The notes under the pieces are model-generated. The model made no database searches. It had not been told where the DNA came from and worked only from the letters and a program-made list of their open reading frames with translations. Shown here piece after piece: positions 52,301 to 64,000 of a DNA stretch of 64,000 nt. A program made the position numbers and the translations under genes. The stretch is from Sycobia sp. Sy_11 (Eukaryota > Arthropoda > Insecta > Hymenoptera > Epichrysomallidae), in assembly GCA_018907035.1 (NCBI GenBank), contig JACCIC010000141.1, positions 1,106,001-1,170,000 on the forward strand, given 5' to 3'. Positions within the stretch are counted from its first letter, which is position 1. Every line of letters begins with the position of its first letter.

Positions 52301-54883
52301 ATTGTAATCGTTGAGATTGCGTGGTGTGTATTACATAAATCAATTAAATTAACAGCTCAATTGAGTGGTGAGTGGCCAGAATTTAATACGCCGACTATCT
52401 ACGGTGGCCCGCTTACGGGACTTTATGAGTTTGCTCAATTGCACTTCCATTGGGGTGCCGATAATAATGCTGGCAGTGAGCACACAGTTAGCCGTCAAAG
52501 GTAAGCGGATGTAAAGAGCTCAAAATAGACGGTACATGTTTATTTGTAATATAATAGCTTTGAAATTTAAATTAAAATTTTGACGATAGGGCATAGTATT
52601 CAAAAAATAAAATAATAGCATCCACTTTGTGTTATTAGTCAAGAATCATTTTCATAGGTTAAAATCGGTCATCAAAGTCATCATTCGATTAATGGATAAA
52701 GAACTTTCAAATAAACCAAATACCAACATTTTTAAAGAGGAATACCTATTATAAAAAAATACTGTATATTTTAATTTCAAGAAATACAATCTCTATTCCT
52801 AAACAGAAATATTTGCTTCAAGTAAAAGATTTTATAAAACCCATATTAAATACATTACTTTTCTTTAAAATCGACTGTGGCTCCAACGATTTCTGCAATG
52901 TAAAGTTGACGTTTACAAGAGATTCATAAGAAAAAACTTTTTCAGACTGAATTATCTTTTAAATCGTTTTTTACCATTTTTAATTTATAGCAAATTAAAC
53001 GGGTTTTACCAGTTAACTTTAAATCCTGTTCACCTTCTAAAATGCTTTCGAACTGATAAAAACAATCTGATTTTTAATTTTACTCTATAATATATTACGA
53101 TTTCATTAAAATTAGCATACAAGGATCGGGCTTTCTTTTATTTTTCTTGTTCTTCAATAAACCATTTGTAAAATAGAAGGTTCAATTTTTTCTGTAGATT
53201 TTTGGACTAACTGATAATCAGAATCCAGCAATCAAAACTTAATAGTAGAGCCACTGAAATCAATACAATTTTTAAGAATAGAATGGCATAAATTTTGTTA
53301 AATTTGTACTTTAAGCACAGCATAAAATACTATATATACACTAGCGTAACTTTCATCTGACTAAAAAATTCCTTTTTTTCTCCCCTTATATTCATGTTAT
53401 GCTATTGTTAAATGTAAAATTTAATGTAACATATTTCATGTATATCTTATAGCTATCCTTTAGAAATGCACATGGTGCATTGGAAGAAGGCATATGGAAA
53501 TATAAGTGAAGCCTTGAAACACGACGATGGAATAGCAGTTATTGGATTTATTATGTCGGTAAGAACTAAAATGATATTAAACATAAGCATGGTATTCCTG
53601 ACCATTTCAAGAGAAGACTTCCTTATAAAAGTCTTCGTAATTATTTTTAGCTTGCTGAAAACGAAAATATAGGCATTGAAAAGATTCAGTCCGGTTTCGA
53701 AAAAATTTTGAAGCCTCACCAAAGCACAGAAATCGAACCATTTCCATTGTCTCTCTTAATTTTGGACTTGCTGGATGAAGGATACGTTACTTATTTAGGG
53801 TCACTGACAACGCCGCCCTGCGCTGAATCGGTTATTTGGATACTGGCCGTGCGCGTTAAGGATATAACCATCAACGAGGTTAGGAATTAACAAGATTTCC
53901 ATCAAAAGTGTTTTAATTCGAAGTTCTATGTTTTGAGGAAACGTGCGTAATTCCTACACTATGCTATAATCAAGTGGCATTGCATTAAATTTACGTTGAC
54001 GTTCTGAGCAATGCATATAATTATCCGAGGATCAGAAATTCATAAAACTACTTGCAAAATATAACTGTACGTCTTCGTGTTTTTTGGGACGCCAAATACA
54101 AATGCTCTATAGTGTTTTAGATGTTTTTTGAGTTTGCAGCGAAATCTCCAACGATATCTCGAGTAATAATCTATGTGAATATTCAATCCTCAAATCACTG
54201 CAAACCGGAAACCTGCGACCTCCAAAATCACAAACCCCAGTCCCATTAATCTCAGATGCACCTATTCCAAGATGTTCAATTGCGAATTTGCTTGGAATTT
54301 CTTGAAAATACAGAATACTTTTCGCGTGGTGGAACAATACAATCACTAAATTTTTAGTCTATACGACATAATGGCACGTGCAGTTGTCTTCTGCAACTTG
54401 TTGGTTTTTTAATATTTGGCCCTGTATATGATTATAAATTACCATAATTACTATATTGCTTTCATAATTTAAATTAGTGTAAAAAATTGATCTCTTGAAG
54501 TAATCTTTATTCTTACTTTTTAAAGTAATATTTGTGAATATAGATTTAATTCCTTCACTTATTGAAATTATATATTTGCGTAATATATATTTTCGTTTAA
54601 ATGGAATAACTAAAAAAATATTTTTTCAATTGATATTTGGGATAATGGTTTGAATATGGCATCAATAACATAATTTTATAAAACATAGAACTAGAATTCT
54701 TATTATATAATGTAATTTTATCATTTCTATACATTTTTAACAATCATTATATTGTTCTTTCTATAATAGGTGGAGCTATTTAGAAAACTTAAATTAAGCA
54801 GAAACGATACCTATAATTATAGACCCACACAAGATTTGAACGGAAGAACTGTTTATTATTTACACGAAAACGTTATGGATTAA
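49353..54883 (+). CDS. Alpha-carbonic anhydrase, N-terminal signal anchor
   Basis: Catalyses CO2 + H2O to bicarbonate + H+. Six exons join with matching phases: 49353-49599, 51771-51995, 52356-52500, 53453-53558, 53651-53878 and 54770-54883, giving 354 residues. Residues 41-58 ([18 protein letters not shown]) are a hydrophobic signal peptide or signal anchor after a 40-residue Ala/Pro/Arg-rich N-terminus. The catalytic domain starts near residue 97 ([10 protein letters not shown]). Zinc ligands are H187 and H189 in LHFHWG and H212 in EMHMVHW. The proton-shuttle His is H156 (NNGHSA), the gatekeepers are E199 (GSEHT) and T294 (SLTTPPC). C113 and C298 match the disulfide pair of extracellular family members. 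The domain ends with [16 protein letters not shown]. No C-terminal hydrophobic or GPI signal is present, so the product should be secreted or type II membrane-bound. All key residues are present, so it should be an active enzyme, not a related non-catalytic protein. A second Met at residue 4 is an alternative start. A polyadenylation signal aataaa lies at 55247. Confidence 0.96.
51601..51770 (+). promoter_or_regulatory. GC-rich intronic block with Sox-dimer-like palindrome
   Basis: Just before carbonic anhydrase exon 2 the intron turns GC-rich. It contains ggccataaaa (51651-51660), which matches an Abd-B/caudal-type core. It also holds a motif shared with the region upstream of exon 1 (gcaaaaatagta...taatcgc, 51664-51683) and the perfect inverted repeat cacaatg-cggc-cattgtg (51701-51718). 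That repeat has the geometry known for paired SoxE HMG sites. The function is inferred. Confidence 0.35.
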
Positions 54884-56211
54884 AAATCACATTGGAATTT
54901 GAAGAAATCTTAATATAAAAAATATTTTCTATGCACGTGACTTATAAAAAATTAAATTTGTTATTGTAAATTTTAATGTAACTAAATTTTATGATGCATA
55001 GTTCATATTTCTTAAAAATGAGATATTTATATAGTATATTATATTTTATAGATAGATAGAAAATATGGCATCTATAAATTTATTGTTTTCTATCAAATAA
55101 GATATTTTGAATATTGTAATATAATTTATATTTTTGTTAAGTAAAAGTTTATTGTTAATTCCTACTTTGTATTATATAAAATTATTAATTATAATGCTAA
55201 TATATAAACATTACTATACAGTGCATATTTATTTTATCAATTGTATAATAAAAAATCTACTATGTTTTCAAATAAAAAGTATTGCTAATCTCCACTAATT
55301 TCCTGAGAGGATCGAATTTTCACTCTGTAAACCAGTCATTATCCAGTGGCATTTAATAATTTTTAAAGATCACATTTTAATTACAGGTAACACAAGTTGA
55401 ATTATCTATTATAAATAGTGCCCTTTGCAAGCTGCGAAAATAATATCTATGGACGATTCTTACTATAAGGCTGATAAAATCTTCATACTTACAATATAGA
55501 TACGAATTAGAAAAAATTGTAAAATTGTAAAATTATTTACATAGTAACTTATAGTAAACGTTTATGTTAATATAGTGATATCATATTAAATCTTAACTTA
55601 TAAAATAAAAAAAATTTCAAAACAAAAACCGTTTTAAAAAAAGTATAAAATAACCCATGAAGATATATAACTATATTTTTTTTGTAATTACCTTAGAGGA
55701 AAGGAATAAAAAAATCTTTAGTAATCTGAAATTTAACAAACCATTTCAAGAAATGAACTGAAATCCAAAGAGGTGAACAATTAACCTAAATAAACTTTAC
55801 AGCCTCAATAATCTCTTATACGCATAGTACATCTTATCTATGACATTCCAATAAAGTTTGAAATATTTATCTTGCATTAATAGAAAAGTTGTATTATGAT
55901 GTGCTTTTATTAAACTAACAAATGTATATAATGCAGATGAAACTATAAATCTAAATGCAAATGTTCCTTTAGAAAAAAAGTTTCAATTAAATGTTTGTTT
56001 GAGTATGGTCTATAATAAGTATAGATTTGGCACAATAAATTGATTTGTTTGGAAATGTGATTCTGATATCGACGTATTAATTATGATTGATGATCATAAT
56101 TTAATTACGAATATTAATTACAAATTAATTATTTATTTATTTATTATTATTAATTATTTATGAATTAAAATACGTATTAAATATGAGTCTATAATAATAT
56201 ATGATGTACAT

Positions 56212-56215
<4 letters not shown>

Positions 56216-56270
<55 letters not shown>
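56216..56270. repeat. (TA)n microsatellite
   Basis: About 54 bp of alternating TA. Confidence 0.95.
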
Positions 56271-56271
<1 letters not shown>

Positions 56272-56704
56272 GAATAATGCTTATTCATGTACAGTTTTAA
56301 AAGTTTCATTAAACAGCTTAGAATATTTATGTTTAAATCTAAATTTAAATAAATAAATAAATGAAAATCACAATTTTTGTAATGAAGGCTCGTCAAAAGG
56401 AACAAAGAACAAGAAGAAAGACACGGTTCATCGAATAAAGGAAATTCTCTGGGCCTGTTATACTGATCAATAATTCTGATCATTTTTGGAAAGAACATAT
56501 AAAGATATATAAATATATCTTATTCATCGAAGCCTATATGAAAGGAATTCATTTTTCTAAAAGCAAAACAAGTTGAACAGCACATCAAAACTGAAGTTTC
56601 TAAAGCAAAGTGTTGCTTGAAGAAAATCGAGATTCGTGTATATAAATTACACTCGATTCCTCTCTTTGGTCAACACAGTGGATTAATTACAATTTAGACT
56701 TATT

Positions 56705-56894
<190 letters not shown>

Positions 56895-58140
56895 CTGCAG
56901 CAGCTGTAGAACTAGCTCTAATGAAAATGAAGTTTTTCTGACGTGTAACTTCTAATTAGAAATGGAGATCGAATACAATGGCACTACTTCTATATTAGAT
57001 ATTCTTAGTCTTCATGAAGTAATAAAGGATGTAGATAAGAATTATACTACTAAAGGTATCACGCATGAATTATATATTAAAAAATAACAAAAAGAACTGA
57101 ATACAAAATCTATGATATATCTAAAAAGTTTGTTAAAATATTGTCTGTCTCAATTCTATCGATAAAATAGGAATGTCTTTGACAACAACAAATTTATAAT
57201 TACAGTAATTGGTGTGATTTTCAGGAAAATCTTGAAATATATAAACTTTAAGTAACAGGAAATGGCTTTCAATCGTTTAAACATATTTGAAGCGCTGAGG
57301 TGTCTCTTTTATTAGTTAGCTACTATAGTTTACAAATTTGCAGTGCTAAGAAAAGCTTAAATACAATTTTAACAAGATAAATATAATTATAAGTCTGAAA
57401 TCAAGATTTTATGAAAGATCAGTAGCATATCGTTTTGGACATATCAGTAGCACATCGTGTACAATAAATACAAAATATTCACATGACACTTCAAAGTTGT
57501 ATCAGGTATTAAATTCGTAGATACTAAGAAGAATAATAAGGCATCGATTAAAAGCGTTTATGAGAAAATGATTACTACTTTAAATAGAAGAGCAAAACTG
57601 TGCTACAGAAAAGAAATCCTCCAAGTTTCCGTTAGTTATCCATCAAAATTAATATTTTAAATGACTAGATTAATTCGTTTTGGAATATATTTACTAATTC
57701 ATGTTTGATTAGAATAATTCATTTTGATACAAACACTGGATCCTTTTTAAAAGAAGCGGGCATATTACAAATTGATGTAAAACTCAATCTCAGTGTATAT
57801 TTCAAATATATTTTAAAATAATATATAATATACATTGCATATAAAAATTCAGCGAGAATCGGCACACGTTTTCCTATCAATTCTGTACTGCTAAATATAA
57901 ATCTATAGTAAAAATATGTTGTTACCTCCATCGATTTAAAAAAAAAAAAGTTCGTGAAAAACAGTGGTTGCTGCTTAACATCTCCGGCGTAATGTATCTA
58001 CAGTTAAATCAAAACGAATAAGAAACGTAGGGACAAGCCAATACAAAATTTACAGCATTCTTGTGCATCTATACGCTCAACGTCGTGTCATATTGAATAA
58101 AAAAATGTTCATTTTTCAGTGCAATTAATTAAAATGAAAT

Positions 58141-58625
58141 ATGCCAGAACCCTTGAACATTCACGTGACCTTGGGTATCTCCGGACTGACTCGCGAGGGC
58201 CAGTGAAAGATATCGCAAGTTCACTTTTCGTGACAAAGAAGAGTTCGAGAAAACCGATAATTCCAATCAGTTAGATCTCGGCAGCACAGACGCACTTGCG
58301 AGCTACGTGACGCACGGTGCCATTGCACGTGATATACGGCGTCGTCGCAAGGCATCGGGGATTAAGGCTTGCTCGATACCGTACAGCTGTGTCGGATAAT
58401 TATTATGCAAAGCGTTTCCGAAATACTTTCGCAGTCCGAGCAATTAGGATCCGACAATTAATGCATGTTTTTGTCAGCAATTGGCGATGTAAAGAATATT
58501 TATATACATTTACTGCTCGTGGGCTCGAAATTGACAAGGCGGGCGAAAATTTGTATACAGTTCTTGTAAGGAATGGAAGGACATGCGATCGCGACAGGGT
58601 TGAGGAACTATTTGAATTTTAGAAA
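58141..58625. other. GC-balanced block of unknown nature
   Basis: Composition rises to near-balanced with frequent CpG. A sequence resembling an insect initiator (atcagttag near 58266) is present. An open frame at 58317-58622 (+) starts only at GTG and matches no known protein. It might be an alternative promoter or leader exon for a downstream gene, but nothing decides this. Confidence 0.25.
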
Positions 58626-59860
58626 AATATTTTTTCACCAAACTACCATAGACATTATTTCTGAAAATTTTCGCCCATCTTCTCAGTATACATTTCCTTG
58701 CACTATAATTTGCCGATAAAAAGTATTTCTCAGAAATTTTGTATAGAGCAAGAAACGATCGCGTTATCGTTGACCAAGTTTTTACTTCTCACATAGCTAG
58801 TCTATTGTAGGCTTACGCATGTTACACCTAGATAGTCGTCTCAGCTTCGGCTCAGTTACTTTGACCGACTATTTCTAGCTGTCTTCTGGTGACATAGGTA
58901 ATTATCATTAGCTCTTATTGCGGTTTGCAATATTCAACTACAGAGATAAATTCATGTAAAATGTATTTTCGCACTTCTCTTTGCACGTGGACCTTTAAAT
59001 TATTCGAAGATTACATATGAAGTTTAATTTCGGTTTTTAAAATGTTTTCATTAATTATCAAACACGACTGACCTTTAGTTGAATGCAACACAAGTAATAA
59101 ATTTTTATAATCCTTTATTCGCTTATGTAATCTTTAAAATATTTATATAGGAGGCTTCTTTTAATGTTCATTTTCTTGTAAAAGTATGTCTCTTTTGCTC
59201 CTCCAGCAACCAATTAACATCATTCCATCCCTCTCTATAGTGTCTATAAATTCCCTCAATAACCTGATTCTATCTTTTAACTTCTTAGTTCGTCGAAGTC
59301 TCTAATGTATACAGAAAAATAAACCAGATATGAATTTCAAATTCACGAGACATCGTAATTTATTGCAATCTTCCATAGTTTCGCTTACAATCATTTTAAG
59401 ATTTACTTTCATCATCTCGAGAAAGTTTTCTACCGAATTTTACAAAATTTATTCTCGCCTCTTTTGGCGCAATATTTTAAAGAAAAACTTAGTCTTTTAG
59501 TCGAGTAAAAATTTCAGATCCATAATGTTAGAACAATTATTTGACCACTGGTCGTTTTATTATACTAATCGTTCTAGTCTCTAAAGATAATCATTTGGCC
59601 AATGCTGACTAAGTCACATACAGAAGTAACATAGTTGCTTCGTAAACGAAAAAGCAAACCATTATGCAGATCGTTTGATGATGAACCTCTAAACTAATTC
59701 AGTACAGCTAACCGTGCATCTTCAAGCTCCGATACGGTGGTTTCCAACTTGTCGTATTGATTTTGAAAACGTAACGTTTACCTCCACATCCGTCTAATGA
59801 TCTTCGCAAATCTCACATTAAAATTTTCATCAAGCATAATCATCGTACGTCGACGAGACA
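58626..59860. other. Intergenic DNA, no gene seen
   Basis: The block has mixed composition with no recognisable exon. Confidence 0.5.
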
Positions 59861-60613
59861 TTCTGTGGCGCGTTAACGCCGACGCGCAGGTCTTTGAAAT
59901 TCCGAGCTTTCCCGCGCATTACATATCCTCCAGTAGGGAAAATTCGCGAGCATAGCGGACGACTCGGTCGCGCGCAGTCGCGCCGACGGCGCAGAGGCGG
60001 GCAGACTATATCAAGCTACATTACATGTTAAATAACGTGTTCCAGGCAGCACACGTCAAGCCGATCCAGCCAATCGGGGCCGCCCGCGGACTTCGCCGTC
60101 GCCCGAACTGCGCGCGCGATCCGCGCACGTGTGCGCGCTGATAGCGTTCCTCCTCCCCGCCCCCCGTGCAGGCTGGCCCGCACAGCGGACGCGTGCACAA
60201 TATCGGCGAAAGGGGGGCACGCGACGCCGCGCCGCGACGATTGCCGCCTCCTCTGCCGCTGCCCGCGACGCGTCCGTCTGCTCGCCGCGACGAGCAGTAC
60301 AGCAAACGCTCTGCCCTCGTACGCTTCTGGCTGCTGCGGCTCTCGCGGCCGTCCTCCTGCCGACCCACGAGCCCCCGCCGCCCCGCGGACCCGCGCGCTC
60401 AAATAGCAACATTAACGGAACTCGCCAGCGATACAGGCGCGCCGTAGAGCGGCTCGGCTCGAAACCCGCCCTCCGCTCGCTTGCCCCCCGAGAGACCTCG
60501 GGAGCCCGCCTGGTGGTGCAGACGGCCCGCGCAGCTCGTTACGTCCCCCGTCGGAGTCCCCCTCCCACGGCCCCCCTGGGCTTCGTCGAGATTCGGAGCA
60601 TAACAAGAGGAGC
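59861..60613 (+). promoter_or_regulatory. CpG-island promoter of Gpdh1
   Basis: A strongly GC- and CpG-rich block leads directly into the first coding exon of glycerol-3-phosphate dehydrogenase. Numerous overlapping open frames on both strands (Arg/Ala/Pro-rich, up to 212 codons) are base-bias artefacts. The transcription start and leader limits are not resolvable here. Confidence 0.6.
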
Positions 60614-60657
60614 ATGGCCGAGAAACAGAGCGTGTGCATCGTGGGCTCCGGAAACTG
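60614..60657 (+). CDS. Gpdh1: Glycerol-3-phosphate dehydrogenase [NAD+], first coding exon (partial)
   Basis: The enzyme reduces dihydroxyacetone phosphate to glycerol-3-phosphate with NADH in the cytosol. It feeds the glycerophosphate shuttle of flight muscle and lipid synthesis. The exon encodes MAEKQSVCIVGSGN plus two bases of a Trp codon. This is the conserved N-terminus and the start of the Rossmann GxGxxG motif (GSGNWG). The donor tg|gtgagt splits the Trp codon (phase 2), with the next exon expected to begin GSAIAK. No such exon is seen before the window ends, so intron 1 exceeds 3.3 kb and most of the gene lies outside. Confidence 0.92.
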
Positions 60658-63262
60658 GTGAGTTTCTCATTTGGCGCGGATCGCCCGAGTTTTTCGTAGT
60701 CGTCGCCCGTCGCCGTCGCCGCCTCGCTCGCGCGAATACACGCGTGATCTCGCTCGCTCTGATTTGAGGTTAGTCCGGATACTGTGCGCTTTCGAGCAGT
60801 AGGTTTTCGTATTGTATCGGATCACCCCCCCCCCTGCATTTAATTCGACGTCGGCTAGGCTTTCGAGCGGAGATCTTTTTTGTGAGTTTACGCCGTTACG
60901 AAAAGTCGAATACGCGAGGATAATCGTTGAACAAGAAGTCTAGTTCGGGATGTTTATTTTTTTGGCAATGATTTGCTCGACTCACTTGCCTGCTTTGTTT
61001 ACTTCTAAAGATTAAATACTTAACTTGCTCGGAATGTTAAATTATAAATGTTTCGGAGTAATTCGCACTATCGCCGTACGTTTGCTAAAAAAATACTATT
61101 CTGCGACAACGTAAAGAAATTTCAATAACAAGTGTTTAAATAAAATAAGAACTGAATTTTATTCTGAGGCTACAATTAATTGCTCAAATAGGCTCATATG
61201 CGTGCAAACCTTATGAAAATTGCAGAATTATCCAGTTCCACGCACGAAATGCTCATACCGTACTTTTACTCCGAAAAAGTAGCGGGAAATTTAATGTAAC
61301 AATATTTACATCCGTTGTACGAGAATTTTTCCTCCAAATAACTTCAAATTTAATACGTATTAATACTGTATAATCCCTCCTAATACTGGTGTCATCTCTC
61401 ACTTACGTAACGTTTGAATATTCGACGTTCAAAAGATTGCCAATATTATACTTACATTTAAAAATTACACGTGATTTTAGCACGAATGCAAATAATACGG
61501 GAATTAATGCGTAATCGTTAACGCAACGGTCAAATCGCGCGATAAGCGGAAGTTTTCCCCGGGGCCTGCTGACATCCAATAAATTGTATACGGGTTACTT
61601 GGGAAGAGAGATAAAATAATCTAATCTATCGGTACTGATTGAGCAACGTCTTCATCCCCCCCCCCCGTATATGCTAAACGGAAAATTCAACAGCGACAAG
61701 TCGAAGGTTTTAGGAGCGTATCGAAAAAATTGTTATTCCGTCGCGTATGGGAAGGGAGATAGCGAGTTAGTTTTAAAGAATATTTGAATCTTACGTTTTT
61801 CTTGCCTTCTTCGTTAGATTAAGTCATTCGGTTATTTATTTGTAATAATATTCGTTGAAAATTTTGAGTATTAAAAAGAACTTATTTACACGTGTCTTTT
61901 ATTAGTTTTAGAAATCCAGCTATATGATCACATTAAAATATTCAGATTGAAAAATAATTATTATAATACTACAATAATAACGGTCGCAATAGCATTTTCT
62001 ATTTTAAAACTACGCCGTTTTAGTATAAATATTACAAATATGCGTTAAGTGTAATTGATTGAATTAAGTAACGGCAACAATACAAAAAACAACAACAACA
62101 ATAACAGCAACAATTATAATCGCATAACAAACCAAAAGTCACGTAATATAGCCTGTTTTGATGCACGTATCTGTTTGCAGAGGTGTAATTTTGCCTCGTA
62201 ATGGTTTTTATAAATAATTGACGTGGAAGGAACGTTATGAGATTATTGCGAAGCAATTTACGAAGTATTTTCCTATAACTAAGAATTAGATTAGAATTAT
62301 CTTAATAAAAGAGCAACGAATGTCATCGAGTCCTTACGATTCTCGCAAAATACGCAACAATAATTTAAAATTCAATATTATTTGAAGATGTGTTTAAGGT
62401 AGAAAAAGATCTTATTATTGGCTTTCGGCAGAGTCATAAGGCATGCGTCTACAATTATGTTTACCAATATAACCCAAATTCAAAGTTTAACCAGAGCTAT
62501 AACTTTATGATAAATTAACTATTCGAAATATTTTAAAATGATTTGAAATCAAGCTGTGTAACAGGTACGCTTTTACGTAGAAAAACACTCTGTGTCCTTG
62601 TTCGGAATTGCTAAGAAACGATTCGCTTGAGGATATGAATCAGTGGTTCATAAAAATAGTTTACGATCTACGATGCGCTACCAAAACAAAAAAATGTAAC
62701 ATCTCATTTTGCAAATTAAATGCCGCGTCCGGCAAGTAGCACGACATTGCCACTTGTTAGAGGAGATCCTCCAGATAATACACATTCTCAAGATATGATC
62801 TCGGCGCACTTTCGATTCAACGCGTTGCCGGGGCTTATTTGATTGATAAAAACAATTTATGAAATATGCATATTCGTCTAAGTAAAGACTCGTTTAAAAT
62901 CAATTTTATTGCACAGATAACTTGAGTTAAAATCATCGAATATTCATAAATTTAGCATTTAGTAAATTTAAATACGTTTCCTAATATATGTAGTGCAGCG
63001 TTTTTGTATACGCGGGAACAGCGATGGGTATCTTAAGCGAATTTATTTTTACTCTCAGTCGCCGAAAAGAATTTTTCTCTTTAGCTTTTTTGCTTTGTTT
63101 TTTTTTTTTTTTTTTGTTGAAGACCTCAAGCGGCTATAAATTTTACTCTTTTTCACAAATCAATAGTTAAAAATTCTCTTTCCTTAAGTTATGAAAAATA
63201 ATTAGAAAAGAAGATAAAAGCCATACAGCGATGATTCACATTCAATCGTTATTGCATCAAAG

Positions 63263-63320
<58 letters not shown>

Positions 63321-64000
63321 GTTTTCCATCTTTCCTTCCTATTCGCGAGCTCATCACATTAAATGACTTTCGTTTGCGCACTATACAAGGATGCATTGAT
63401 TTTATATATTTTCGTACCCCACACAATGGCCGCGCATAAATATATTATTAATGTAACTTCGCTCACGCGATCGAAATAACTTTTGACATAAACTGACATG
63501 GATTCGAAGATTGATTATTTTTTCCTGAACATAAATTGAAAAGTATCACTTTACGGAAAGATACGGGTGTACATATGCGTTAGAAAGTTTTGTAAGTTCG
63601 CAAGAACTTCTTCATAAGGGTATATATGAATGTTCTTATTTTTCTTGAAAATATCTGGTATCTGAAACAAAATGATTACTTATTTACAAAAAAGAATTTA
63701 GAAAAGATATTTATCGACTGTGGCATTGACGTTTGCATCGTTCAAGTTCAAGATTAACGTTTTTTATTTTATCCGTTTGTACGTATGTATAAATGCAGTC
63801 CAATAATATTTAATCTCTTCAGCAATGCTTTTACTTATAATAAGTGTAACTTTATTTTGAAGTTCAAAACGCAAACTACATATTTATCTTTAAGATAGCA
63901 TCGGCTTAGTATTATTGGAAAAGTACTTTGAAATGTTAGAATAATTCATAGAAGTTATGTAATGTTGATTGAATTTGGTAGTCTCGTTTATTAGTCTGTT
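60658..64000 (+). other. First intron of Gpdh1 (incomplete)
   Basis: GC-rich at its start, then AT-rich. It contains C-runs at about 60826 and 61656, a T-run near 63098 and a (CT)n tract at 63265-63321. No second exon was recognised on the plus strand. A nested gene or alternative first exon is not excluded, but none is visible. Confidence 0.6.
63265..63321. repeat. (CT)n microsatellite
   Basis: About 57 bp of CT repeat inside the Gpdh1 first intron. The minus-strand Arg-Glu open frame over it is an artefact. Confidence 0.95.

Noticed and set aside
58317..58622. 101-codon plus-strand frame
   Set aside because: No ATG at its start (GTG only), no splice acceptor in the right place, no family recognised; left as an unexplained GC-balanced block.
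60021..60767. Several 90-212 codon frames on both strands upstream of Gpdh1
   Set aside because: CpG-island base bias; mutually overlapping, unrecognisable, and they ignore the clear Gpdh1 exon and donor.
63202..63426. Minus-strand Arg-Glu repeat frame
   Set aside because: Translation of the (CT)n tract in the Gpdh1 intron.

Overview
This window looks like nuclear DNA from an insect, most likely a hymenopteran (ant or bee). The background is very AT-rich, with many long (TA)n tracts and (CT)n/(GA)n and (CA)n microsatellites. Short CpG-rich, GC-rich islands interrupt it, genes have spliced exons with GT..AG borders, there are two eukaryotic-type tRNA genes, and a decayed mariner transposon is present. 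The species cannot be named from sequence alone.

Layout. Positions 1-25.5 kb are gene-poor: AT-rich DNA, three CpG-rich islands (about 9.2, 11.2 and 18.6 kb), microsatellites, a mariner remnant (20.2-20.9 kb, minus strand) and a non-LTR retrotransposon RNase H remnant (22.7-23.1 kb, minus). A probable three-exon gene for a small coiled-coil protein lies at 25.5-28.0 kb (+). Two more CpG-rich islands with TA tracts (31 and 35 kb) and a tRNA-His(GTG) gene (36.4 kb, +) follow.

Positions 38.9-49 kb are gene-denser. A six-exon gene encodes a secreted protein with an 8-cysteine N-terminus and a Ser/Pro/Asn-rich body (39.1-42.4 kb, +). It is convergent with SRP19, the 19 kDa subunit of the signal recognition particle (43.2-44.0 kb, minus). 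Next come tRNA-Pro(CGG) (44.7 kb, minus), a small nested inverted-repeat element (45.3-45.5 kb) and another CpG-rich island at 46 kb.

Positions 48.5-55 kb hold a complete six-exon alpha-carbonic anhydrase (+) with all catalytic residues and an N-terminal signal anchor. Positions 59.9-64 kb hold the CpG-island promoter and first coding exon of cytosolic NAD-dependent glycerol-3-phosphate dehydrogenase (+). Its first intron runs beyond the window.

The genes do not form one pathway; this is an ordinary eukaryotic neighbourhood. The best candidates for something new are the orphan secreted cysteine-containing protein, the orphan coiled-coil protein, the nested palindromic repeat at 45.3 kb, and a regulatory-looking block before carbonic anhydrase exon 2. 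That block carries a Sox-dimer-like palindrome and a roughly 20-bp motif also present upstream of exon 1. No multi-gene novel system was found.
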